From: DASWOJ01 sp964242415
GTDB taxonomy: Bacteria > Pseudomonadota > Alphaproteobacteria > Acetobacterales > Acetobacteraceae
NCBI GenBank assembly: GCA_964242415.1
Contig: CAXTAT010000025.1
Span: forward strand, 1 to 64,000
Direction of reading: 5' to 3'
Length of the DNA: 64,000 bases
Below are positions 39,369-48,771 of the stretch, piece after piece. The notes beneath the pieces are model-generated. The model made no database searches. It worked only from the letters and a program-made list of their open reading frames with translations, and had not been told where the DNA came from. Made by a program: the position numbers and the translations under genes. Within the stretch, counting starts at the first letter, position 1, and the number at the start of each line of letters is the position of its first letter.

Positions 39369-41192
39369 TCAGCCTGGCGCTGCTGGCACTGGCTGGGCTG
39401 CTGCATCCAGGGTGCCGGGCTGGCCCGGTTGGCGTCGGAAGACCAGGGCCTCGTCGTGGAACGCCTTGACCGCCGGGCGGTGCGCGATGGAGATGATCGT
39501 GGTCTCCGGCAGGGTGCGGCGCAGCATGGCGTAGAGGTCGGCCTCGCCCTCGGGGTCCAGGTTGGCCGTCGCCTCGTCCATGAACAGCCAGTCCGGGCGC
39601 AGCAGCAGGGCGCGCGCGATGGCCAGGCGCTGCTGCTCGCCGCCGGACAGGCGCTGCGGCCATGGCTCGTCGGCGTCCAGGTAGTCCGCCAGGGGGGCCA
39701 GGCCGACCGCCTGCAGTGCCCGTTGCAGGGCTTCGTCCGGGAAGCGGTCTGCCGGGGCGGGATAGCAGATGGCGTGGCGCAGCGTGCCGAGCGGGATGTA
39801 AGGCCGTTGCGGCAGGAATAGGCTGGTGCCGGCCGGGCGCTCGATATGGCCGGCGCCGAAGGGCCAGATGCCGGCCAGGGCACGGAACAGGGTGGACTTT
39901 CCCGAGCCTGACCGGCCGGAAATGACCGTCGAGCGGCCGGGGGTGAACCGCACTGCCTCCCGGCTCAGCAGCGGGGTCCCGTCCGGCAGGGCCACCGTTG
40001 CGCCGTCCATGCGCAGGTCGGGCCCGGCGCCTGTCCGCACTGCCAGCCCGGCCTGGGTGGTGGCCCGCGCTGCGGCGACGGCCTCGCGGAAGCCGGTCAG
40101 GCGGGCGACGTTGGCGCGCCAGAAGGTCAGCGAGCTGGTGGAGGACACCGCCGGGGAGTAGGCGTCGATGAACCAGGACATCGAACCCTGGACGGAGTCG
40201 AAGGCGCCGCTGACCTGGAAGAGCTGGCCGAGGTTGATGGCACCGGCGAAGTAGCGGGGGGCGACGATCACGATGGAGAAGATGCTGGAGGCCTGGCCAT
40301 AGACCACGGTGAGGGTGCTCAGCCACCGGCGTCGGCCGATCAATTGCATCCAGTTGGCATACAGGGCGGCAAACTGGTGGGCCAGCCCGGCCTTTTCCTC
40401 GGCTTCACCGCCGAGCAGGGCTATACCCTCGGTGTTCTCCCGCAGGCGGGCCAGGCCGAACCGGAAGTTGGCCTCTGTCCTTTGGTGGTGGAACTCTAGC
40501 TGTGCCAGGGGCCGGCCGACGCGCTGCGTCAGGTAGCTGCCGACGGCTGCATACAGCAGGGCGATCCAGAACAGGTAGCCCGGGATCGTCAGGCCCCAGA
40601 CGGTCAGGGCGCCGGACAGGCCCCATAGGATGATCGAGAAGCTGACCAGGTTGACGATGTTGGACAGCAGGCCCAGGCCGAGGGAGAGCGTTCCCTCGAC
40701 GAAGGTCCGCATGTCCTCGGCGATGCGCTGGTCCGGGTTGTCGGCCCCATCCATGCCGGCGGTCAGGCCGGTTGTGGCTGGCGTGCGCGCACTCACGCTC
40801 ATGGTGTAGTAGGCGCGGTCGGACAGCCACTCGGTCAGCAGGCGGTCAGTCATCCAGCGGCGCCAGCGGATTTGCAGCACCTGGTTGAGGTAGGTCCGGT
40901 AGATCGCGATGGGCACATAGACCAGCAGGATCGGCACGAAACCGGGCATGAACCCTTCGGGACCCGACCGGTAGGTCAGCAGAAGCTGGAGAAAGCCATC
41001 GAAGTTCTTCTCGGTCAGGGCGTTGACCAGCGCGGCGTTCCAGTAGTTCAGCACCACGTTCAGGCCGTTCATGATGAAGATGGCGGCGACGATGAACCCA
41101 AGCAGCAGCCAGGCCTTCAACCGTTCCTCGGAGCGGAAGTAGGGGGCGGTCAGGCGCCAGGCGTCGCGCAGCACGTGGCCGAGGGCGCGCAT
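39369..41192 (-). CDS. ABC transporter permease/ATPase of the SbmA/BacA-YddA (COG4178) family
   Basis: A 607-residue fusion of a membrane domain (about 1-340, with segments such as LLLGFIVAAIFIMNGLNVVL and FVPILLVYVPIAIY) and an ABC ATPase. The membrane part has the COG4178 patterns LNQVLQIRWRRWMTDRLLTE and NPDQRIAEDMRTFVEGTLSL. The ATPase has Walker A SGRSGSGKST, signature QRLSGGEQQRLA and Walker B LFMDEATANLD. Relatives of SbmA/BacA import peptides; the YddA/Rv1819c branch, which has its own ATPase, moves vitamin B12 and antimicrobial peptides. ATG 41192 shares a base with the upstream DUF3253 stop, so both genes form one transcript. Confidence 0.85.
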   Translation of the reverse strand: MRALGHVLRDAWRLTAPYFRSEERLKAWLLLGFIVAAIFIMNGLNVVLNYWNAALVNALTEKNFDGFLQLLLTYRSGPEGFMPGFVPILLVYVPIAIYRTYLNQVLQIRWRRWMTDRLLTEWLSDRAYYTMSVSARTPATTGLTAGMDGADNPDQRIAEDMRTFVEGTLSLGLGLLSNIVNLVSFSIILWGLSGALTVWGLTIPGYLFWIALLYAAVGSYLTQRVGRPLAQLEFHHQRTEANFRFGLARLRENTEGIALLGGEAEEKAGLAHQFAALYANWMQLIGRRRWLSTLTVVYGQASSIFSIVIVAPRYFAGAINLGQLFQVSGAFDSVQGSMSWFIDAYSPAVSSTSSLTFWRANVARLTGFREAVAAARATTQAGLAVRTGAGPDLRMDGATVALPDGTPLLSREAVRFTPGRSTVISGRSGSGKSTLFRALAGIWPFGAGHIERPAGTSLFLPQRPYIPLGTLRHAICYPAPADRFPDEALQRALQAVGLAPLADYLDADEPWPQRLSGGEQQRLAIARALLLRPDWLFMDEATANLDPEGEADLYAMLRRTLPETTIISIAHRPAVKAFHDEALVFRRQPGQPGTLDAAAQPVPAAPG

Positions 41193-41464
41193 CAGGCGGC
41201 GTCCTGCTTTGGTGCCGCCTGGCGCAGGCGGATCACGCCCTTTACGGCAAGGGGATCAATCGCCTGTCCCTTGCGGAGGATGTCGATCTGCCCGGCCAGC
41301 GCCAGGCGGCTGGCGGCCCGGCGGACGGCTGACAGCAGGGGGTGCCATTCCGGGCGCAGGGCGCGGGCGACTTCGCTGGGGCAGATCGACTTGCCGGGTC
41401 CGCGGGCGGCGGTCAGCGCCAGGATCATGGCCTCGATGGCAGCGGTGGGCATGGGTTCGGTCAT
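41192..41464 (-). CDS. DUF3253 domain protein
   Basis: A 90-residue basic protein. The core AARGPGKSICPSEVARALRP, then LLSAVRRAASRLALAGQIDI, matches DUF3253, a small winged-helix-like family of unknown function. The start ATG 41464 gives the family length; the frame is open upstream in noncoding sequence. Its TGA overlaps the ABC transporter ATG (TGATG), so the two are translationally coupled. A DNA-binding or regulatory role is possible from the fold but not shown. Confidence 0.75.
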   Translation of the reverse strand: MTEPMPTAAIEAMILALTAARGPGKSICPSEVARALRPEWHPLLSAVRRAASRLALAGQIDILRKGQAIDPLAVKGVIRLRQAAPKQDAA

Positions 41465-41929
41465 CCGCTGACGCTGGCGCAGCCGGTGGCGGGCCGCAAG
41501 GTGTATCGGCCCAACATGGACAAGGTTTAAGACTTGCGGAGGGGTTGGGCCGGGGGCAGCGGGACGGGACGGCGCTGTTTGGTGCAGCCTGCGGGGGGTT
41601 GTTGTGGTTGGGGGCGGGCATGGGTGGCGGTTTTGGGGTTTATGCTGCCTTGGAGATGCTTGGATGCCGGGGGCGGGGCAGTGAGAACCGGTGTTGGCGA
41701 CCAGTTCCCGCCTGAACTGGGGCCACGGAGCGGCGGCATGCGCTGCTATTGGACTGTTATGCTGCGAGCGGTTGACGGTCTGGAATGGCCACCATTGAGC
41801 GGCCAGCGTCACCGCGGGCCGTCCCTGCAACTCGGCGACCTTGGGGGCGCATGCCGTTCTTTTTGCCCCCTATGCCGCGCCGAAGCCGGCTCGCAATGAC
41901 GTGGCGGGCTGGCGGCGCGGCGGTGGTTG
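41465..41929. other. Intergenic region between rpmG and DUF3253 gene
   Basis: About 465 bases with several open frames but none with a convincing start, ribosome site or family. The stretch 41560-41690 is G-rich with short repeats of GGG and TTG. GGGGGC near 41846 and GCCCCC near 41865 could pair, but the loop is long and no T-run follows. The promoter of the DUF3253/ABC transporter pair should lie in its first 200 bases. Confidence 0.5.
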
Positions 41930-42097
41930 CTACTTGATCTTGGCTTCCTTGAACGGCACGTGCTTGCGGGCGACCGGATCGTACTTCTTCAGTTCCAGCT
42001 TGCCGGTTGTCGTGCGGGCGTTCTTCTTGGTGACGTAGAAGTATCCAGTGTCCGCGGTGGACACCAACCGGATCTGCACGGTGTTGTTCTTGGCCAC
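41930..42097 (-). CDS. rpmG: 50S ribosomal protein L33
   Basis: A 55-residue ribosomal protein, beginning MAKNNTVQIRLVSTADTGYF and ending VPFKEAKIK, the full length of alphaproteobacterial L33. It lacks the Cys pairs of zinc-binding L33, so it is the C-minus form that does not need zinc. The start is GTG 42097 with GGGAA upstream. It follows the S41 protease by 116 bases on the same strand, with a hairpin between. Confidence 0.96.
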   Translation of the reverse strand: MAKNNTVQIRLVSTADTGYFYVTKKNARTTTGKLELKKYDPVARKHVPFKEAKIK

Positions 42098-42144
42098 GGC
42101 CGTATTCCCAGTGATGCGCGCCCACTCGGGGCGCAAAGGTGCTG

Positions 42145-42162
42145 TGCGCCCGGCAGGGCGCA
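42145..42162 (-). terminator. GC-rich hairpin between the S41 protease gene and rpmG
   Basis: TGCGCCC and GGGCGCA form a 7-bp perfect stem with a four-base loop. On the minus strand it lies downstream of the protease stop and upstream of rpmG; only a short CCTTT follows, so termination is uncertain. Confidence 0.3.
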
Positions 42163-42213
42163 GCGAAGGGGCGGAACATGCTCATGTGCGGCCCGGCGGT
42201 CAAGCCCGGCCTG

Positions 42214-43776
42214 CTATTGCGCCAACGTCTGGGCTGGAGGCTGCAAGGCCCCGGCGGCCGGCGGGGTGATCCGTGCCGCGGCATAGGCGGCCGGATGCGT
42301 CAGCAGGTACTGCGCCGCGACGATGTCGGAGTCACGGCCCTCGCCAGCCGGGCAGGCGCTACGCAGGTCGAGGACGGCAGCGGTCGTCAGCGGCACCCGG
42401 GCCAGCCGGTGACGCTCCAGCGCGGATTGCAGGGACTGCGTGCCGCGCTCCAGGCTGGCCAGTTGCTGCGCCACCTGGTCCTGCCCCAGGCTGGTGCAGA
42501 CTTGCGGCAGCACGCCCAGGCCCTGGATCGGCCAGCCCCAGGGCGCCAGCACCCGGCTCCAGGTGACGAACAGCTCGCCGCCGTCCGGCAGCGTGGCGAT
42601 GGTCTGCACCAGGCCCTTGCCCAACGTCGAGCTGCCGACGACGATGGCGCGGCCCTGGTCTGCCAAGGCGGCCGTGAGGATCTCGGCGGCGCTGGCGGAC
42701 CGGCCGTCCACCATCACGGCGACCGGCACACCCTCGGTGACGTCGCCGGAGGTCGCCATCCACTGATGCGATGCGTTGGGGTTGCGCCCCTGGGTGACGG
42801 CGATCACCCCGGCGTCGAGCAGCAGGTCGGCCGCCGCGACTGCCGGGCGCAACAGGCCGCCGCGGTTGCCGCGCAGGTCCAGCACCAGCCCGCGGGGGCG
42901 ACGGGCGGGCGGCAGGGCGTGGAAGGCGGTCTCCAGCTCACGGCCGACGCGCTGGGCGGTGTCGGCGCTGAAGCCGGTGATGCGCAGGGTCAGCACGGCC
43001 CCGGCGCGCTGGGCGAACACGGTTTCGGGTGGGGTCACGGCGCGCTCGACCTCGACCGTGCGGAGCCGGCCGCCGCGCCCGCGCACCGTCAGGGAGACGT
43101 CGGTGCCCTCCATGCCGTTCAGCCAGCCCATTACGGTGTCCGCCGACTCGTTGCGCGTCGGCTGGCCGTCCACGGCCAGCACGCGGTCGCCGACGACGAT
43201 GCCCGCCTCGCCGGCCGGGCCATCCGCGTTCACGCCCTGCACCACGAGGGCCGCACCGTGGCGGGCGACCTGCAGGCCGGCCCCGGCCTCCCCGGACCGG
43301 CGCGACCGGTCCGCGTCCGCCGGCTCGGGCGCGACGTAGCGGGAGTAGGGGTCCAGATGGTTGAAGATCTCGTCGAAGAAGGCGCTGATCAGGCCCTGCG
43401 TGCCGGCCTGCTGGATGGCGGGGGAGGCGGCCCAGGCGGCGGCGAACACGTCCGCGGCGGCGGCGGCCCAGGCCTCCGGCGTCGGCAGCGGTGGCGCGCC
43501 ACGCTGGAACAGCGCCTTGCCGCCGACATCCAGCACGATGCCGCCATCCCGCAACTCGACCGTGAGCGCGGTGTCGGTCGCCGTCACGCCGTTCAGGCCC
43601 CAGACGGTGAGCTGCGGGATCGTCACGGCCTCGATGGTGCGCGGGGCGGTGAAGGCCAGGGCGGCGGCGAACACCGAGGCCGCCAGCTCAGAGTTGAACC
43701 CGGCGCCCGGCGGTTTTTGCTGCGCCCAGCCCGGCGAGGCGAACTGCAGCGCGAAGACGAGCAGCGCCCATCTCAT
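42214..43776 (-). CDS. S41 family peptidase (C-terminal processing protease type)
   Basis: A 520-residue secreted protease. The first 18 residues (MRWALLVFALQFASPGWA) form a signal peptide. A PDZ domain lies around 160-250 (GLQVARHGAALVVQGVNADG, then AGIVVGDRVLAVDGQP). The catalytic core has LVLDLRGNRGGLL, the Ser in DGRSASAAEI and the Lys in SSTLGKGLVQT, the Ser-Lys dyad of the CtpA family. It probably processes or degrades periplasmic proteins. ATG 43776 overlaps the rnr stop (ATGA), which places it at the end of the topA-rnr transcript. Confidence 0.88.
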   Translation of the reverse strand: MRWALLVFALQFASPGWAQQKPPGAGFNSELAASVFAAALAFTAPRTIEAVTIPQLTVWGLNGVTATDTALTVELRDGGIVLDVGGKALFQRGAPPLPTPEAWAAAAADVFAAAWAASPAIQQAGTQGLISAFFDEIFNHLDPYSRYVAPEPADADRSRRSGEAGAGLQVARHGAALVVQGVNADGPAGEAGIVVGDRVLAVDGQPTRNESADTVMGWLNGMEGTDVSLTVRGRGGRLRTVEVERAVTPPETVFAQRAGAVLTLRITGFSADTAQRVGRELETAFHALPPARRPRGLVLDLRGNRGGLLRPAVAAADLLLDAGVIAVTQGRNPNASHQWMATSGDVTEGVPVAVMVDGRSASAAEILTAALADQGRAIVVGSSTLGKGLVQTIATLPDGGELFVTWSRVLAPWGWPIQGLGVLPQVCTSLGQDQVAQQLASLERGTQSLQSALERHRLARVPLTTAAVLDLRSACPAGEGRDSDIVAAQYLLTHPAAYAAARITPPAAGALQPPAQTLAQ

Positions 43777-45959
43777 CGTCGTCCGGACCGGCGGGTGCCC
43801 AGGCGACGGACCGGTCCCGGCTCCGCGCTGTCGTCCGCGGCTGGCCGGGCGGGGGAGACCATCTGGAACAGCAGCCCTCCGGTGACCGGCGCCGCCTCGG
43901 CCAGGCGGACCTCGACGTCCTGCGCCAGGTGGTAGGTCATGCGGGTGCGGCGGCCGGAGAGCGACTGCGTGGCCTCCTCATACAGCCAGTAGTCGTCCGG
44001 CAGCGCCGACATGGGGACCAGGCCGCTGGCGCCGGACTCCGCCAGGGTGACGAAAAGGCCGAAACGCTGCACGCCGGAGATGCGGGCGGCGAAGGTGGAG
44101 CCGACCTTGTCCGCCATGTAGGCGGCGAGGTAGCGGTCGATGGCCTCTCGTTCCGCCAGGGCGGCGCGGCGTTCGGTGCCGCTGATGTGCTCGGCGGTGT
44201 CGGGCAGGCCAGGAAGCTCCTCCGGCGCCAGGCCGCCCAGGCCGAGCTTCAGGCCGGTGATCAGGGCGCGGTGCACCAGCAGGTCGGAGTAGCGGCGAAT
44301 CGGGCTGGTGAAGTGGGCATATCGGGGCAGGCTCAGCCCGAAGTGGCCGATGTTGTCGGGGCTGTAGGCCGCCTGCGACTGGCTGCGCAGGATGATCTCG
44401 TTGACCAGGGGCGCCTGCTCGGTCCCTGCGACATGCTGCAGCACCCGGTCGAGGTCGCGGGGGTGCAGGTCGTTGCCGGGCACGAGGCTGATGCCCAGGC
44501 TGTGCAGGAACGTCCGCAGCGTCTCCAGCTTTTCCTCGGAGGGCGGGGCGTGGATGCGGTACATGCAGGGTTGGCGCAGGCGTTCCAGTTCCTCGGCGGC
44601 GGCCACGTTGGCGAGGATCATGAACTCCTCGATCAGCTTGTGGCTGTCGAGGCGGGGGCGGGGGGCGATCTGGACCACCTTGCCGTCCTCCAGCACCACC
44701 TTGCGCTCGGGCAGGTCGAGGTCGAGCGTGCCGCGGGCCTGGCGGGCGGCGAGCAGGGCGCGGAAGGCGGCATACAGGGGGGCGATCACGCCGGGCAGGG
44801 CAAGGTCGTCGCCCGCGTCGGCGGCAGCCTGCACCCCGGTGTAGGTCAGGCGGGCGGCGCTGCGCATCAGGGCGCGGCCGAAGCGGTGCCGGGTCTTGCG
44901 GCCGGTGGCATCGACGTGCATTTCGACGAACAGGCAGCCGCGGTCCTCGTGCGGGCGCAGGCTGCACCAGCCGTTGGACAGCCGCTCCGGCAGCATCGGC
45001 ACCACGCGGTCGGGGAAGTACACGCTGTTGCCGCGGGTGCGCGCCGCCTGGTCCAGCGGGGCGCCGGGGCGGACGTAGTGCGCGACGTCGGCGATGGCGA
45101 CGATCAGGCGGAAGCCGGTGCCGTCCGGCTCGGCGAACACGGCGTCGTCGAAGTCGCGGGCGTCCTCGCCGTCGATGGTGATGAGCGGGGTGGCGCGCAG
45201 GTCCTCGCGCTTGCCCAGCGGGACCGCACGGGCGCGGGCGGCGGCGGCCAGGGCGTCCTCGGAGAAGTCCTGCGGGATACCGTGGGCGTGGATGCAGATC
45301 AGGCTGACGGCGCGGGCGTCGCCCATGCGGCCCAGGCGCTCGACAATGCGCGCCGGTTTGAGGCCGTAGCTTGCGGCGGGCAGGGGTTCGGCGACGACGA
45401 TCTCGTCGGTTTCGGCGCCGCCGTCCTCGCCGGGGGGGATGCGCCATTCGGCCTTGGCCCGGCGGTCGGTTGGAACCAGCCGGTTCGGGGAGCGGAACAC
45501 GCCGAGGATGCGGCCGGGTTCGTCGGACAGGCGCTTGAGGGTGCGGCCCTCCCACTTGCCGTTGCCGATCGGGTTGATGCGGGCGAGCACGCGCTCGCCG
45601 GGCGCCAGGGCGGGCTGGCCGCGGCGCTCGGGGGCCATCAGCACCATCGGGGGCGGACCCTCGCCGGTCCATTCGACGGGCCGTGCCACGGCGTCGCCGT
45701 CCGGGTCGGTTCCGGTCACCCGCACGACGATGGCGTCGGTGGAGTGGCCGGGCGGGGTGAAGCGGCGGTGACCGGCTGGTGCGATGGCGCCCTCCTTGGC
45801 GAGATCAGACAACAAGGCGCGCAACGGTTGGCGCAGTTCGGGGCCGAGGCCGAATTCCCTGGAGACTTCGCGCTTTCCGACGCGCCCGGTGGCGCCCTGG
45901 ATGAAGCGGCGGACGGCATCGCGGCTTGGGAGGCCCGGTGCGTCCTGGCGGCGGGCCAC
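43773..45959 (-). CDS. rnr: Ribonuclease R
   Basis: A 728-residue 3'-5' exoribonuclease that degrades structured RNA. N-terminal winged-helix and cold-shock domains (residues 1-200) precede the RNB catalytic domain with DGEDARDFDDAVF, whose Asp residues bind magnesium, followed by NSVYFPDRVVPMLPERLSNG and FTSPIRRYSDLLVHRAL. A C-terminal S1 domain follows (FAARISGVQRFGLFVTLAES) with a short Arg-rich tail. The start is GTG 45959, one base after the topA stop; the upstream open frame only overlaps topA. ATGA overlaps the next gene. Confidence 0.93.
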   Translation of the reverse strand: MARRQDAPGLPSRDAVRRFIQGATGRVGKREVSREFGLGPELRQPLRALLSDLAKEGAIAPAGHRRFTPPGHSTDAIVVRVTGTDPDGDAVARPVEWTGEGPPPMVLMAPERRGQPALAPGERVLARINPIGNGKWEGRTLKRLSDEPGRILGVFRSPNRLVPTDRRAKAEWRIPPGEDGGAETDEIVVAEPLPAASYGLKPARIVERLGRMGDARAVSLICIHAHGIPQDFSEDALAAAARARAVPLGKREDLRATPLITIDGEDARDFDDAVFAEPDGTGFRLIVAIADVAHYVRPGAPLDQAARTRGNSVYFPDRVVPMLPERLSNGWCSLRPHEDRGCLFVEMHVDATGRKTRHRFGRALMRSAARLTYTGVQAAADAGDDLALPGVIAPLYAAFRALLAARQARGTLDLDLPERKVVLEDGKVVQIAPRPRLDSHKLIEEFMILANVAAAEELERLRQPCMYRIHAPPSEEKLETLRTFLHSLGISLVPGNDLHPRDLDRVLQHVAGTEQAPLVNEIILRSQSQAAYSPDNIGHFGLSLPRYAHFTSPIRRYSDLLVHRALITGLKLGLGGLAPEELPGLPDTAEHISGTERRAALAEREAIDRYLAAYMADKVGSTFAARISGVQRFGLFVTLAESGASGLVPMSALPDDYWLYEEATQSLSGRRTRMTYHLAQDVEVRLAEAAPVTGGLLFQMVSPARPAADDSAEPGPVRRLGTRRSGRR

Positions 45960-45960
45960 C

Positions 45961-48735
45961 CTAGGCTGCCGACGCCTTGGCAGCCTTCGGAGCGGCGGGG
46001 GTGGCCTTGGCCGGACCGGGCTTGGCGGCGGTTGTTGGCGCGGCCTGCTTTGGTGCTGCCGTCTTGGCTGCCGACTTCGCACCAGTCGCCTTTTTGGCCG
46101 CAGACTTCTTCGCGGCAGACTTCTTCGCCGTCGGCTTCCTCGCTGCAGGCGCCGCAACGCCCGGCGCCGATGCAGCCTTGGCCTTCTTTGCCGGAGCCGC
46201 CTTCTTCACCTTCTGGCCTGGCTTGGCCTTGAGCACCTTGCCCTTCTCGGCCAGCAGGGCCACCACGTCGTCGAGGGTCACGTCGGCCATCATGACATCG
46301 CGCGGCAGGTTGGCGACGCGCTGGCCATGCTGGGCATAGGCGCCGAAGCGGCCCTTGCGCACGGTCACCGGCTCCGCATCGGCGGGATGCGGACCCATCG
46401 AGCGCACGTTGTCCAGCTTCTTCGCCAGCACGTCCACGGCGCGGTTCAAGCCGACCGCCAGCACGTCGTCGTCGGCGTCCAGCGAGCCATAGATGGCGCC
46501 CATCTTCACGTAGGGACCGAAGCGGCCGATCCCGGCCTCGATCACCTCCTTGCGCTCGGGATGCACGCCGACGATGCGCGGCAGCGACAGCAGGCCGAGC
46601 GCCTGATCGAGGGTCAGGCCGTCGCCCTCGACGCCCTTGGGCAGCGAGGTGCGGCGCGGCTTGTACTTCTTGTCGTCCGGGTTGGCCTCGCCCTGCTGCA
46701 CGTATAGGCCGTAGGGTCCGCGGCGCACGGTGATGGGTTCGCCGGTCCCGGGATGGTGGCCGAGGTCGCGCTTGCCCTCGCGCAGGGTTTCGCTGCCGTC
46801 CTCGCCGGCGTCGATGGCGAGGCGGCGGGTGTACTTGCACTCCGGGTAGTTGGCGCAGCCGATGAAGCTGCCGTGGCGGCCCAGGCGCAGGCCGAGCCGG
46901 CCCTCGTGGCACGCCGGGCAGAGCCGTGGGTCGGCGCCGTCGTCGCGGACTGGGAAGAAGTGCTCGCCGAGGTCCTGGTCCAGGGCGTCGATGACGTCGG
47001 AAATCTTGAGATCGCGGGTCTGCTCGACGGCGCGGGAGAAGTGGTCCCAGAACGCCTGCATCACCTCGCGCCAGTTGGCCCGGCCGCCGGAGATGTCGTC
47101 GAGCTGCTCCTCCAGCGAGGCGGTGAAGTTGCTGTCCACGTAGCGCTCGAAGAAGCTGGTCAGGAAGGCCGTCACCAGGCGGCCGCGGTCCTCGGGGACG
47201 AAGCGCTTGCCCTCCATGCGCACGTAGTTGCGGTCGCGCAGCACCGTCAGGATCGAGGCGTAGGTGGAGGGGCGGCCGATGCCCAGCTCCTCCATGCGCT
47301 TGACCAGGCTGGCCTCGGAGTAGCGCGGCGGGGGCTGGGTGAAGTGCTGGTCGGCGGCGACCTGGCCGAGCTGCAGGGGGTCGCGCTCCTGCATCGGCGG
47401 CAACATGCGGCTTTCGTCGGCGGCGGCGGCACCCTCTGGTGCGTCGTCCACGTCTTCCCGGTAAAGTTTCAGGTAACCGTCGAACGCCACGATAGAGCCG
47501 TTGGCGCGCAGGCGTGCCCGGGCGCCGGCGATGTCCACGGCCACCTGGTCCAGCTCCGCCGACTGCATCTGCGAGGCGACGGCGCGCTTCCAGATCAGCT
47601 CGTATAGCCGCTGCTGCTCCGGGTTCAGGTAGCGGGCGACGCTGTCGGGCGTGCGCTCGACCAGGGTGGGGCGGACTGCTTCGTGCGCCTCCTGGGCGTT
47701 CTTGGCCTTGCTGGTGTACTCGCGCGGCGCGGCGGGGACATAGGTGTGGCCGTAGGTGTCGCCGACGTGCTCGCGGATAGCCGACATGGCTTCCTTGGCC
47801 ATCTGCACGCCGTCGGTCCGCATGTAGGTGATCAGGCCGGTCGTCTCGCCGTCCAGCTCCACGCCCTCATAGAGCTGCTGGGCGCAGCGCATGGTGGCCT
47901 GGGCGCCCATGCCGAGCTTGCGGCTGGCCTCCTGCTGCAGGGTGCTGGTGGTGAAGGGGGCGGGGGGGTGGCGCTTGACGCGGCGGCGCTCGACGGTGGC
48001 GACGGCGAAGGCGTCGGACTCGGCGGCGGCCTGGGCGCGATGGGCCAGGTCGGCGGTGTTGAGGTCGAACTGGTCCAGACGCCTGCCGTCCAGGTGGGTC
48101 AGGCGGGCGGTGAAGGGGGCGCCGGCGGGGGTGCGGAGGTGGGCCTCGACGGTCCAGTACTCGCGCGGCTTGAAGACTTCGATCTCGGCTTCGCGCTCGC
48201 AGACCATGCGCAGGGCCACGGACTGCACGCGGCCGGCGCTGCGGCTGCCGGGCAGCTTGCGCCATAGGACGGGGGAGAGGGTGAAGCCGACGAGGTAGTC
48301 CAGCGCGCGCCGGGCCAGGTAGGCTTCTATGAGCGGCTGGTCCAGCTCGCGGGGGTGGGCGATGGCGAATTGCACGGCGGACTTGGTGATCTCGTTGAAG
48401 GTGATGCGGTGGACGTGGACGCCGCGCAGCGCCTTTTTCTCGTCCAGCATGGCGCGGACGTGCCAGCTTATCGCCTCGCCCTCGCGGTCGGGGTCGGTCG
48501 CCAGATAGAGCGTATCCGCACCTTTCAGTGCCTTGGCGATGGCGGCGACCTGTCGGGCGCCGCGCTCATCGGCGGCCCAGTCCATGGCGAATCCCTCCTC
48601 CGGCCGCACGCTGCCATCCTTGGGCGGCAGGTCGCGGACGTGGCCGAAGCTGGCGAGGACCGTGTAGTTATCGCCAAGGTATTTGTTTATTGTCTTCGCC
48701 TTAGCAGGCGATTCGACGACGACGACATCAGTCAT
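45961..48735 (-). CDS. topA: DNA topoisomerase I (type IA)
   Basis: A 924-residue enzyme that relaxes negative supercoils. TOPRIM begins at MTDVVVVESPAKAKTINKYL with DPDREGEAISWH as its acidic motif. The active-site Tyr is in GLITYMRTDGVQMA. One C-terminal zinc finger (LCPACHEGRLGLRLG and GCANYPECKYTRR) and Topo_C repeats follow. The last 90 residues or so are a Lys/Ala/Pro-rich tail like histone H1, probably a nonspecific DNA-binding extension. ATG 48735 has AAGGA five bases upstream; dprA lies 36 bases upstream on the same strand. Confidence 0.95.
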   Translation of the reverse strand: MTDVVVVESPAKAKTINKYLGDNYTVLASFGHVRDLPPKDGSVRPEEGFAMDWAADERGARQVAAIAKALKGADTLYLATDPDREGEAISWHVRAMLDEKKALRGVHVHRITFNEITKSAVQFAIAHPRELDQPLIEAYLARRALDYLVGFTLSPVLWRKLPGSRSAGRVQSVALRMVCEREAEIEVFKPREYWTVEAHLRTPAGAPFTARLTHLDGRRLDQFDLNTADLAHRAQAAAESDAFAVATVERRRVKRHPPAPFTTSTLQQEASRKLGMGAQATMRCAQQLYEGVELDGETTGLITYMRTDGVQMAKEAMSAIREHVGDTYGHTYVPAAPREYTSKAKNAQEAHEAVRPTLVERTPDSVARYLNPEQQRLYELIWKRAVASQMQSAELDQVAVDIAGARARLRANGSIVAFDGYLKLYREDVDDAPEGAAAADESRMLPPMQERDPLQLGQVAADQHFTQPPPRYSEASLVKRMEELGIGRPSTYASILTVLRDRNYVRMEGKRFVPEDRGRLVTAFLTSFFERYVDSNFTASLEEQLDDISGGRANWREVMQAFWDHFSRAVEQTRDLKISDVIDALDQDLGEHFFPVRDDGADPRLCPACHEGRLGLRLGRHGSFIGCANYPECKYTRRLAIDAGEDGSETLREGKRDLGHHPGTGEPITVRRGPYGLYVQQGEANPDDKKYKPRRTSLPKGVEGDGLTLDQALGLLSLPRIVGVHPERKEVIEAGIGRFGPYVKMGAIYGSLDADDDVLAVGLNRAVDVLAKKLDNVRSMGPHPADAEPVTVRKGRFGAYAQHGQRVANLPRDVMMADVTLDDVVALLAEKGKVLKAKPGQKVKKAAPAKKAKAASAPGVAAPAARKPTAKKSAAKKSAAKKATGAKSAAKTAAPKQAAPTTAAKPGPAKATPAAPKAAKASAA

Positions 48736-48771
48736 GAGGTCCTTTACGCGGCGCAAGCCGGGTGAGGCGCC

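Noticed and set aside
41534..41899. Plus-strand ORF between DUF3253 and rpmG
   Set aside because: Trp/Gly/Arg-rich, no ribosome site and no recognisable domain.
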